A stretch of DNA of 64,000 nt from Trichobilharzia regenti (lineage: Eukaryota; Platyhelminthes; Trematoda; Strigeidida; Schistosomatidae). Below the pieces are notes generated by a model that did not search any database, was not told the origin of the DNA, and worked only from the letters and a program-made list of their open reading frames with translations. Numbering within the stretch: position 1 is the stretch's first letter; each line of letters starts with the position of its first letter. This document shows, in pieces, positions 21,087 through 34,156 of this stretch. The position numbers and the translations under genes were made by a program. The stretch covers positions 138,895,632-138,959,631 of the forward strand of contig OX235270.1 of the NCBI GenBank assembly GCA_944472135.2, read 5' to 3'.

Positions 21087-24000
21087 ATGGACTGTGACCA
21101 AGATGACCTGAGTATGCTCTTGGCAATGGTAATAAATATACCGACACCTCCTGGCCCACAATGTTACTGGTTAGTTTGCCATTTGTGCCATTGTCTACAT
21201 TTTAGTATGATGCCGCGTGATTATAGCAGACCGGATTTTCAGTGTAGCGTATGTTATAAGTGGTTTCACCTGGAATGTATTGCTTTCAACATAGGGTATG
21301 TTCATGCATGTGATTTTATTGTCTGTTCTCCAATAGGAAAGCTTTGCCATTTCTTACTGCATACCACTTCATGTGCAAAAAGTGCAATGCTATCGGAGAG
21401 GAGGTTTTTTCTAGGAAGCAGGCTAATTTTACCGTCATGTGTCAAACAGCTTTGGCAAATCTAATGCTGAGGCATGGCGGTCGTTTATACTTTATGGAAT
21501 CTAAGGAACTCATACCTTTTCTTGAGGAGTGTTGGGAAGAACTCACAACACAGCCAAGGAAGTCCAATAATTCATGGTATCCGAACATCCATAAAACTTT
21601 GGTTTGTTATTTCTGTTAATCTATGGTCAGACTAGTAGTGATGTTTTCAAAACTGTAGAAATGCCAGACGATCTCTACGTGTGCTTATCAAATACGGTAA
21701 GGATCTAACTAGCATGCTAATATCTTTGAACTATTAACTGTGGAATCACTACTCATTTCCGAAAAAATCAAGTGGGGAACGTAAAACGTAGCTGTCTAAG
21801 TGTATTCAAATGATTGCAATGAAATTTATAAAGTTATAGATAAAATGCGGCGACTATCCTTACTTGCCTAGATTTGCAAATGTGGTCTGACAAATTAAAA
21901 AACAGTGACTTTGGAGACCATCGCAAAGTATCCATGTTGGGATAAGGCCATTCGTTTTCTCCTTTGATCGGTAATGTTATCATCTGTCGCTGGAACACCA
22001 TGGATGAGTAGTAGGGGAAGGTGGTTAGCGTGAGGCTGATGCCAAAGGTAGGGATGCTAACACGGGAGACATTTCAGGCTGGAAGCTGTTTTTCATGTGA
22101 AGTTTGGTGGTGCAACTGGCGACCTAATGTTGACCATTAGGCATGAGTTGAATCATTAAGCTCTGTTTTAATGGTAACGTGATGTAGTCATTTTTATCTC
22201 TGTTTCCGTGTTACACTTATGTAACGAAGTGAGACGAACATACTTGCATTCACTGTCTGACGTGTACCAGAATTAAATTTGATCGTTTAGTATGCTAAAG
22301 AAAGTTTGACGTGCCTGAGGTACAATCGCGTTTTTTTCCCTTCACGTTCCCAGTGGAACATAGGGCTTCAGGCTAGTGGCTTGAAGTTTCTGCAGCAGTG
22401 TTTAATTTTACAGTATGGGTTCGCTAGCCTCATGCCCAATTTTTCCTCTTTACCAGCTTTTTTATTACTGGCTTGGCGAGGTAAAGGAGTGAGTCGGCCG
22501 GGGATCGAACCCCGGAGCATGCGTATGGTCGGCGAGCGTCGTAACCTCTGTGCCACCGACGCGCAATCGCTTTACGTACCCTAATATTTTTCTCTGAGAA
22601 GAGTCCAGTGTAAGACTCCCAATTGTTTCTCAGGTTTGGTAGTTTTCCCAAAAATAGACGGGGTTTTAATGCTCACTGGCGTATTGCATTTACTTCTGTA
22701 GGACCTCACAAAAATTGGTCCGAGTTATGATCGATTTCGTGCTCTTACAAGCCAGTTGCGGACAAATATTACTAAACTGGGTGTCCCGTCCGCAAACATT
22801 CCCGCCAGTGTGTCTCAAAATCAGTCTTCGGTGTCGGGTGCTGTTTCCGATACTGCAGATCAGTTCCTGCATCATTCGTCAGCTGGCAACCAGTTTCCTT
22901 TTAGTGGTGAAATTGATGGTGTGGATCAACCTACTTGGCGTAAACGCAGATCTCCGGGTAGTAGTTTATTCAGTGGAATGGGTAGTTTTTCTGTATCATC
23001 TTTTATGCCTGGCACGTCTTCAGAAGGCAAAATTTCGGGGAGTATGTCTACTACTGAAGTTTCAACGTTCCCTGGTATGAGAGCTTCTGCGTCATCCAAT
23101 GAAGTAAACAATGCTTCTCCAAGTGGCTTGGTGCGTTCAACTCGCCGAGCCACTTTAACGTCTGTTCTTGGTGGGACTACTGCACTGAGTGGAGCTGCAG
23201 TTTCTGATGAAGGACGTGTAAAGTTGAATGCTTTGGGGTTTCCAATAGATCATGCGCTAAATAGAGAAGGATATCGGTAAGTGTCGTATTTTGACTATAT
23301 GCTTGCGCACCTAAGCTTTTAAACATTCACACTGGCTCCGTTTGTTCATCTTCACATACCTATTTCTTAAAAGTCATTATTCTACGTAATGTTGCTAACT
23401 CCTCAAATGTAAGTGTTTGGTAGCTTTGGTTCTTTTTCCAGTATGAATTCACACTTAATTTGGTCATGTGGTTGCACCAGGTGCCAGTTGGTGTATCAGA
23501 AACAGCTTTTTATGCAAGTGATCCGTGCACCCAGCTACCACTGAATGTGGAGTTTCAGTTTGGTCTTCTCTTCAGCCTTATTCAAGCAGTTACTTGACCA
23601 GAATAGACGAAATGTGGTGAAACAGAGTACTTATTTCAGCTGTCTGTTTTCCCATCAGTATTGTAATAGAAAGTCTAAAAAATATGCCCTGGGTAACTGA
23701 CAGCATTGAATCAGTGACCAGTAGAATTATGTTTTGACATTGATGAATGCGCTAACCCTACCCGACGTATTCTCATAAACTAACCTGATTTTCTTAATTT
23801 GTATTTGAGCTTTCGTTACGTATATCTGATTTATAAACATTTGCACTTGGAGTTTTAATCCAGTAAACATTAGAGCTCGCTTGACAAAATGTATGTAATT
23901 TAATAGACCACAATTCCGATTGTAATTTGCCTGAATGAACTTTAAAGACTATATGAACTGTGGACGTTTAAACCAAGTTCAGAAGTGATGGTTTGGATGG

Positions 24001-26666
24001 ATTTGGGCGTTGGCTAAATTGTATTCGGTGTTATTAAGAACTGTTCCGATTATTTACGGAAATGTGACAATTAAAATTTAAAACTGCATATCGAAAGATA
24101 ATCTGGTATTGCTCAGTTTCCACTTTCTAAGTTTGTCAGTTCTTGTATTCTATCTGTTCTTCTTCATTGCTCCCCACCACTTAGTCTTCCTTGAGCTACT
24201 TAAGAAAGAATTTGTTACACTGCGAATGTCACTAAAAGTTGTCAATTGGGCAATTGGGATACTGCTAAACCAACTTTTTAATACTATTGTAGACAGACAC
24301 TCGAACTCATTTAGGAAATTAGCAGATGTCATCCTATCGGACTCTGAGCATCTCGATGCACAACTCTCTCCTTACATTTCATGAGGTAGAACTAGAAGCA
24401 ACTATGGTAGACTTTATGCTGAGATGATTAAGTACAAAACGCTACAATGTCTTATTTAGCACGTATTTTATGTGATGAGAGAAGTGTTAGGCCATGACAC
24501 TATCAACTTACTACGAAATACTGAGCAAACTATCCTTTCTGTTCGTTCTTTGATCAATATATTGTTGTGATTATTATTCCCATTATAAATTTAAATCCGT
24601 ACTATCAGTGGCCAATGATACCAATGTAAGTGTCCTGTGAATTATTTTCCCATGTACTTATTATGTAGTGCAGGGACAAAATTAAATGCAATATTGCGTT
24701 ACATGTTGAAAATTTCACATTTTATTAAAGTTACTGTTTGAAATAAAGTCAATATCATTATTATTAAAGCCATGGTGAGTCATTTCGATTTGAGCCACCT
24801 CTGATGTGACATCAATTGGCTAATTGAAGGTTGAGTGAGTGGGCAACGTTCCTATTGGATTTAGATATCTAGTATTCTCAGGTTGGAAATCTACCGCAAC
24901 TTTTTGTCTTAAATTACTGCTTAGTTGTATTGGGACATAGATTTCGATGACTTGGATATCTGTTCTAAGTGTCTTCGTACCAATTTTCATATCAATTTGT
25001 TAAACCTGTGACTGGCTTGAAAACACAGAGACATGGCACTAGTTTAGGGCATATTTTTTCATTAAATTTGCATCAGTTTCTGTATCCAGTCACTCAAGAT
25101 AGTCTCAAAAAGATATGGCGATTCTGACTTGAGAAATCGTATGTGGTTTGAAATGATGTCATTTCTCAAAATGTTGTTTATTTTACGTTTCTTTTACTGT
25201 CAGTAATTATAAAAAGTGGTAAATGCCCTTGATGAGAATGATTTTGTTCGTGGTGTCACCGTAGATGTTATTTTCTTGTTTTTATGTTTTTATACTTGAG
25301 ACTCACTTTATCAGTTTTGTGTTTGAATAAATGTATGCAGATTTTACGCTTGTGCATATTTGATTAGTTCTGAGGCAGATTTTGCCACATGTTTACACCA
25401 GTCGTAGGATTACTGAAAGCAGAAATCATTAAGCAGTTGTTTTTGTTTGATATTGCTTTTACTTGTTCGCCCTCTGTCTGTGTGTTTTCGACATAGAACT
25501 TTGCACCGATGTGCGGCAGTTCAAGTCGCCACACTCCCTCCTTGTAGCACGTTTAAACTTCAGACTTTCTAAAGAACTAGTACTGATTAAAAGGTGTGGA
25601 GTGCCTAGTCTTTATCATTAAGTTATTCCGTAAATTGCATCCCCTTATATTTCTAACATGTGGAGCTTTGGCCCATAGACTTGAGTGCTAGACTTCCAAC
25701 CACTCGGTCACGGGTTCAAAATCCTCCGCATCCCCTGAGGTTTTGAAAGTTAGCTGGTATCACCAGTCCTCCACACAAGAGGTGTGGCCCACCGCCAACT
25801 GAATGGAGTTGCATTTTATTTCACTTCCCAATTTTTTAGCTTAAATTTGGTACCATTCCAAAAATACAAAGAACTCATTGTGCTATATAAAATTTCATCT
25901 TCGATTACACAGACCTATAGATGTCCAAGATTTTGAGCTGATTTAGTTGTACAATGGTCACTTAAGATATTTTAGTAGCATTTTACTGATTAGGAATGAG
26001 ATACAGAGTGCTTAATAGGATATCCTGAATCCATCGCTAAAATGATGTAACAAATCTGGATCAAGAAAGACCAGATTTGCAGTATAAAATGAAATCATCA
26101 TCCTATTTCACAGGTTCTCCTCATCAGTTGCAAACTACCTGAAATGACAATGGTTATAAGTAATGACATTTCATACTTCAATTTTTGAAAGGTAATAAAG
26201 ATGTGCTCATCTTATAATTTTTTCTTTATTACCTTTCAAAAATTGAAGTATGAAATGTCACTACTTATAACCATTGTAATTTCAGATAGTTTGCAACTGA
26301 TGAGAACCTGTGAAATAGGATGATGATTTCATTTTATACTGCAAATCTGGTCTTTCTTCCTCTATCGAAATTTATCAAGGGGACCAAATGTATGAAATAT
26401 CTAGATCAGTTACTGGTGTGTTGAAACACGATGAATAGTGTACAGGATTACTTAACTACCACGAAACAACTATCACATCTGCTGATAGCTTGGTTTTCTT
26501 ATCTTCAGTTACATTTTAGTTGAACCAGACAAACATGCTCCTGGTCGAGAGCAGTGGGATGAATGTGAGTTCACAGCTGGAAAGCCCATACCTGGCTTAT
26601 TCTACCGTGTGTTTATATGTTCGCAAGTGGTCTTGTCTCTGAGTGATCGTGGTAAGTTTATCTTTG

Positions 26667-26708
<42 letters not shown>

Positions 26709-29700
26709 CATAGGTGTTATCTATGTTTCCCATGAAATTTTTGTTTGCCTTCAATGTTCTGAGAAAAAAATATGAATTTATGCGAATATATATATGTGAT
26801 GATTATTAAATTTTTAGAATTTATATGGGTGTTTCATGCATTTTATTAACAGCACTTATTTCATTTGTAAATCATGAACTTTTGTTTTAAAAACAACTCA
26901 GTCTTTTAGTAGTTTCTGTCGCTTTAATAGTCATTTATAGTAGCGAGTGCTACTGATAAGATTTATGAGTAATATATATACTATACGTGGTTGTGTAATT
27001 GTGTACCTGATATTAAGCAAATGAAACGAGTTTTCGGTGTTAATTTGACTAATTTAGCAAGAGCTGAAAATAAGGCTGTGCCAACACTTCTCATTAAATG
27101 TATTCAAGAAATAGAACGTCGTGGTGGATTATTCTGTGAAGGTCTTTATCGTATCCATGGAAATTATGATCTAGTCGAAGAATTACGTATTGAATTTGAT
27201 AAAGATCCAGAATTAGCCAATATATCTGAAGCTCATGTACGTGATATCAATGCTTTGACAAGTTTGATTAAATCATTTCTACGTCAATCGCCTGTCCCAT
27301 TAATCACCAATGAAGCTTATCCAGATTTACTTTATGTTGTTCGTAATGACCGACTAGTGGAACAAGAAAAGCTTGATTTATTGAAGAAGGTGTTTTCTCG
27401 ATTACCAGGTGCTCATTATGAAAGTTTACGTTACTTTATCAATGATATACACAGGGTAGCTGAAAAGCAAGAAATCAATATGATGACTACTGCTAACTTA
27501 GCTATTGTTTTATCTCCAACATTATTAAGTTCATCGTATACAGATCCTATAAGTTGTTTAGCTGGTACACTATTTGAACATGCATTAATTGAATTATTAA
27601 TAAAACATTGTGCTTATCTATTACCACCAAGTGGTCGATGGTATACAACACCGAGACCAAATGAATTAATCGACGGTGTTATGCATTCATCATCACTACT
27701 AGTTCGATGACCAGTACAACACCAACAACAACAACAACATCAGTTCCAATATCACCGCCTAGTATATCAACTTCATATAAAAAATGGAGTCCAATGCCAA
27801 CTTTATCACCGATACCACTCTAATGAATGAATGAATGAATAATTTAGGTGAATAAATCAATTTCAAATGTTCAACTACCTATTCTTATTGTTATTATTAT
27901 TATTTTCTGTTTATACCAAGATTTCTTTTCTAACACATTCCATAATATTCTTGGATGCTTTTATAAACTTCTTTCTCTTATCTTAATTTCATACAGATAC
28001 ACGTCGGTGGCATAGCGGTTAGCATGCTTGCCGACCATGCACATGGTGCTGGGTTCGGTCCCCGGCCACCGACGCACTCCCCCCTTACCTCGCTATGCCA
28101 GTAATAAAACTGGTAAAGAGAGAAGGTTAGGCATGAGACTAGCAACCTCATCCTGTAAACATAAACATCACTGCTATAGGAAACTTCAAGCTTCTAGCTT
28201 GAAGGTGCCCTATGTTTCAATGGGAAAGCGTGAAGGAAAAAAACATATATGCCAGTAATAAAACTGGTAAAGAGAGAAGGTTAGGCATGAGACTAGCAAC
28301 CTCATCCTGTAAACATAAACATCACTGCTATAGGAAACTTCAAGCTTCTAGCTTGAAGGTGCCCTATGTTCCAATGGGAAAGCGTGAAGGAAAAAAACAT
28401 ATACTATAGTAATATAGTTGGAGAGATACACAGGAGATTTGGAAGGGAAACAGAGAAACACAATAAGAAGGCTAGAAGTACTACAACACGGAAGATTTGT
28501 GCAAATAGCGCGTTGAAGATAAGGTGTACATAATTTGGCTATAATAGAGAGACCAATTTCCGAGTAAACATTCCTTACCAAATCTTTCGCCTTCTACCCT
28601 TACATTTACACCCTCAAGTTTGTACATTTTGCTTAGCATCCTGAACCTGAACAACGTGAAGTTTGTAGAAAACATTTGAATTTACTTGTTTATTATTCAT
28701 TTGAACAGGCATAACTAATGCCCGACCGATAGCTGCTACCTTGGCGTAGTGGTCGGGCTTGCACATCGCGATGATCCAACAAGCTACACTTTCTGGAACC
28801 AATGTTCCTGCGGGTCCTACCATCCCAGGGAGGTTGTTAGGATAGCGTTAGACTAAAAGCAGTTGCTGACATAGTGTAAGAATTTATTTTTTCTACAATA
28901 TGCTGGGGGTCGGAGGGCGAAATCGTACTGCTGGGGAACAGGGGTGTAACAGCAGTGAGGTGTTTCCCTCAGATGACCAGCATCTCAGCCAGCTATGGTG
29001 TCTGAAAATGTTGACCCCAACAATTGTACATCCTGAATCACCCTACGGTGGTCCGTAACCGGCGAAGCAGGTAACAGCAGTACAGTGTTTCCCTCAGATG
29101 ACCAGAATGCCAGCCAGCTATGTTGTCTATCCACTCTGGAGAGAGGCAGCCAAAAAATGTCGACCCCAACAATTGTACCCCTCGACTCAACCTCCGGTAG
29201 TCCGTAACCGGTTATGAGTTTACTAATACGGAACCAATCCCAGAAATCAGTTCATACAGGCCGTGTGTGACTGGACTCAAGCAGTTGTCCCCTGGGCTCG
29301 GTGGTCACACAACACCAACCCTTCAGGTACCCAAAGAATCAACCAACTTCCACGGTTGTTTGGGTAGCTGGCAAGTAACAACCGCCCACGCACTTCCAAA
29401 AGCACACAAAGCCTTCCTGACCATCATTCTCCTCTACCCAGTGTAACTAATGATTGTACTACTTAACACATATCTGAGTTCGACAGCTGTGCTCACCCTG
29501 AAGAAGCTTGGAAAAATATCCAGGCAGCCATAGATACAGCTGTAAAAGCTGTGAATAAGGTAAACCCAAAGGTGAGTAAAAACCACTGGATCTCCACCGC
29601 CTCATCCGAACTGATAGATGCTAGAAGACTTATTCCGGCGAGCTCCGAATTCAATGAGGAGCGAAAGCTGCACAAGAGGAAACTTACGAAAAGTCTCCGC

Positions 29701-32700
29701 AAGGACCGTGAACAGTGGTGGGCGACAAAAGCCAAAGAGATGGAGAAAGCTTTGAGGATAGGCAACACCAGGCAACTCTTTGGACTCATCAGGGAAACGG
29801 GTGGGAGAAGACAAATCATTAGTGAGACAATCTCGGAAAAAAATGGCACTATAATTAGCTCCCAGGATAGACGACTGGATCGTTGGAAAGAGCATTATGA
29901 GGAGCAGTTTAATTTGCCCACAGCCACGCTCAACCTTCCGAGCATCCAACACCTCCCTGAATGGGATATAAACACAGGTCCTCCGTCACTAACTGAGGTT
30001 ACTAAAGCTGTCACCAATCTGAAACTAGGCAAAGCAGCGGGACCTGATGGAATGACGCCAGAGGTATTTAAGTACGGTGGAGACAGCTTACTGTCCGGAT
30101 TAACTGAGGTACTAGGCAGCGTCTGGGAATCAGAAGAAGTCCCATCGGGTTGGTGTAAGTCACTGATTATCCCCATATACAAGAAGGGAGACAAGTCTTC
30201 CTGTGATAATCACAGAGGGATTAGCTTGACTAATATAGTATCTAAAGTCTTAGGCTCAATAATCATGCGTAGACTGAGTGGTGCTCGGGAAGCACAAACA
30301 CGAGAGAGCCAGGCAGGCTTTAGACCAGGAAGAGGGTGTATTGATCATATCTTCACCCTCCGACAGATTCTAGAACATAGGCATTCCTACCGGCGTCCAA
30401 CAGTCATTATATTTCTTGACCTAAAGGCAGCATTCGACTCTGTCGATCGGGAAGTTCTCTGGAGATGCTTGGCTGTAAAGGGAATTCCGAGAAAATATAT
30501 TGCACTGATTAAGGCACTCTATTCGTACTCATACAGCCAGGTGAGGGCTTACGGCGAGCTGTCATCTGAACTGATGACGACCAGTGGTGTCCGTCAAGGA
30601 TGCCCATTATCTCCTTTTCTATTCAACTTCATCATAGATGTGTTAATGGACTTAACCCTAGGTGACTTCAGCGACTCAGGGATTGACTTGCTACCGGGGA
30701 ATAATCTCGTTGACTTGGAATATGCAGACGATATAGTCCTTCTAGGCGAAGACGCTGACGAAATGCAGAGTCTTCTAAACACCTTGAGCCGCAATCTACG
30801 AATGTTTGGCATGCGATTCGCTCCCGCCAAATGCAAGATGATGTTACAGGACTGGACTACATCGACGCCTAGTTTAAAAATAGGAAGTGAAGTGGTAGAG
30901 CACGTTGACCGCTTCACTTATTTGGGAAGTACCATCAGCCCCAACGGGTTGATCTCTGACGAAATCTCAGCACGAATACAAGGGGCTCGTTTCGCATTTG
31001 TTAGTTTACGCCGACTCTGGCGTAGACGAGATGTTCGACTATCGACCAAAGGGCGGGTGTACTGCTCATCAGTCCGCTCCGTCCTCCTTTATGGTTGTGA
31101 GACCTGGCCACTGAGAGTGGAAGACATGAAAAGACTAGCTGTCTTTGATCATAGGTGCCTGCGTTCTATTTCCCGTGTAAAGTGGCATAATAAGGTGAGC
31201 AACATGGAGGTTAGGCGTAGAGTTCTAGGTAAACAGGGGAAATCAATCGACGAAGTCGTGAAGCTACAAAGACTGAGATGGTTAGGACATGTGTTACGTA
31301 TGCCAAGCCATCGCCTCCCTCGACGAGCAATGTTAGCGGATATAGGGTCAGGCTGGAAAAAAGCTAGCGGCGGTCAAACAAAAACTTGGCATCAGTCAAT
31401 GAAATCCACAACAGTTGGTCTAAGCCACGTAGGAAGGTGTAGACTTCCAGGCTGGGGTCCTCGGGACGGTAAAAATCTATGGTTGGAAACAATTGGTGAC
31501 ATGGCTCAAAATCGTTCTCAGTGGCGCAGATGCATCCACTCCCTGTGACTTATGATCTTCAATGAAACTGTTTTGTATTTCTTTATTACTCCTTTGTCTC
31601 ACACCTCTGCTCACTGTTTCTATTATGCTTTTCTTGTACTTTCTTCTCTTGCTTCGCGTGCTACACGGAATGTGGCGACTTGAACTTCCGCACATTTGTG
31701 CAAAGTCCTATGTCGAAAACAGACAGACAGTACTACTTAAACATCTGTATAAAAAAGCATACATTTTTCATCTGAATTTCAGTCCTTTATGATTACTTTA
31801 TTGATGCTGATACAGAGTCAGGCTGGAAAAGAGCTAGTGGAGGTCAAACAAAAACATGGCACCAGTCAATGAAATCTACAACAGTTAGTCTAAGCCATGT
31901 AGGAAGGTGTAGACTTCCTGACTAGTTGGGGTCCCCGGGACGGTAAAAACCAATGGTTGGAAACTATTGGTGATATGGTTCAAAATCGTTCTCAGTGGCA
32001 CAGATGCATCCACTCCTTGTGATTTATGGTTTCCAATGAAACCATATTGTTCTTCGTTATTACTATTCATTTGTCTCACACCTCTGATTACTGTCTCTAT
32101 TATACATTTCTCCTACTTTCTTCTCTTGCTTTGTGTGCTACAAGGAGGGAGTGTGACGACTTGAACTGCCGCACATCGGTGCAAAGTTCTATGTCGAAAA
32201 CAGACAGACAGGCTTTATTGTTGTTGTTTTCTTGTCCTTTACTACTTTTTTTTTATTCTTCTTCATAGCGAATCACTTGAAAGTACACGAATCTCAGTTA
32301 TCAGTTACTGGCGATAAAGGATACTGTATGTCTAGAGCGACTCACAGCGTTCACTCGGGTACCTGGTATTTTGAAGCAATCATCACAGAACAACCAGAAG
32401 GTTCTGCAACTCGAATTGGCTGGTCTCAAGTGTATGGTGAGTATTGAAATTTCTGTCGTCCCTATTTATACAAGTTGTAACTGCCGGGTAAAATAAGGTA
32501 GATGCCATGAATGCTTATCTGTCAGACGTTTCGGTCGAATAATTAGGCAATGTTTGTCCCTCTTACAAACATTGGTGAACACTATGGAAATGAGTCAGTA
32601 TAAGAATCTGTAGTTTTTAATGCAATCAAACTTTTTTTTCATTATACATCACTTAAGCTCACTGGAATGTTCACACCAAGACTATATGGCTCGCCTAAAG

Positions 32701-34113
32701 CGCACAAAAATGGTGTACCGCTTCGACCATTATTAGATATGCTAAATTCACGATACCATCCAAATACCAGCCAAATGGTTAGTCGAACTCTTCATACCGA
32801 GTTGGTGAAACACAGTGTAAAGGATACTTTTGGTTTTGTTGAAAGGATAAAAGATTTAAATGTTAACAATAAGTTCATGATATCATTTGACGTATCTTCC
32901 TTATTCACCAATGTACCACTCATGGAAACAGTGGACTTTGTATGCTATGAACTCATAAGACGAAACATTGATGTTGGCATTCCTATATCTTTTACGAAAG
33001 AGCTTCTCTTCAAAAGCACAATGAATGTCCACTTTTTATTTAATAAGTAACTATATGGGGAAATCGGCGGTGTGGCAGTGACGTCACCAATAGAACCCAT
33101 TCTAGTCGACATTTTCCTCGCGGAACTAGAATATGGGCCTTGGAAGGATGTTATTAATGAACTCGAATTCTATTGTCGGTACACGGATGATATATTTTTG
33201 AGTATGAAAAATGAGAAGGAAGCAAAGAACATCCTGGATAAATTTAATGAGGTTCATCATGCAATAAATTTTACTATTGAGGAAGAGAAAGACTCTAGTA
33301 TTTCATTTCTAGATGACATTATGACCAGTAAAGAGGTTGGCGCCATAAGAAGAAGTGTATATAGAAAACCTACATCAACGGGTCAGTATACTCATTTTCT
33401 CAGCTTCGTGCCCTTGAAATACAAACGCAATCTGATAAAGTGTTTGTTCCACCGAGCAAAAGAAATCTGCTCGGATGATTGTTTTGATGAGGAACTTACT
33501 AATATCAAATGGTTGCTGAGTGAAAACAGTTTTCCAGAAAACTTTATTGATGAGAATCTGAACCTAAATTCAAGGCAGCTCAGGGTACCAAGAGTTCCTA
33601 AAAAAGCCTTATTCTTACAAATGCAGTTCCTTGGGGACAACATCAGCGAGATACTAACACAAAGCCTTAGAAATGAGGCGGTGAAAAGAGCATTCCCTGC
33701 TGCTGAATTACTCTATGTCTTCAAAATCACGCCTCTTTTGCGTTCAGGAGTAAAAGATGAACTGCCTATTTCTCCTCTTTCATGTGTATCTACCAGTTAA
33801 ACTGCTCCTGTGGAGCCAGTTACATAGATCGTACAATTAGACGTGTTTCTCGTCGGATTTCCGAACATCATCCTGCGTGCTTTAAGTAAAGGACAAACAA
33901 GATCTATTCGTAGCGCTATTCTCTCTCATCTTGTGGATACAGAACACAAGATCGATGTTAACAAGGAGGCTTTCATAGTCATTAACTGCATACCGAAAAA
34001 TCACAATTTTTCCTTAAGAGTTCGACTACTAAATATTGCTGAGGCTGACTGTTGGGATCCATATTAAAAAGAGTAATTTGTGCATCCAAAAGAAGTTAGT
34101 TCAGACATTATCG

Positions 34114-34156
<43 letters not shown>

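Noticed and set aside
21087..21464. Unspliced 125-aa ORF over the ASH2 start
   Set aside because: Reading straight through loses the second PHD cysteine pair and later ASH2 sequence; removing GT-AG segments restores CYC...CSVC...HLEC...CKKC and the downstream frame.
22756..23280. Independent 174-aa gene
   Set aside because: It is ASH2 exon 5; the acceptor at 22702 and donor at 23277 keep the frame with neighbouring exons.
24109..24384. Small membrane protein in ASH2 intron 5
   Set aside because: Hydrophobic low-complexity translation of AT-rich DNA; no start context, motif or repeat elsewhere.
26991..27710. RhoGAP as an extra ASH2 exon
   Set aside because: ASH2 exons 6 and 7 join in phase to give DRANHLKV, matching ASH2L; including the RhoGAP would break the SPRY domain.
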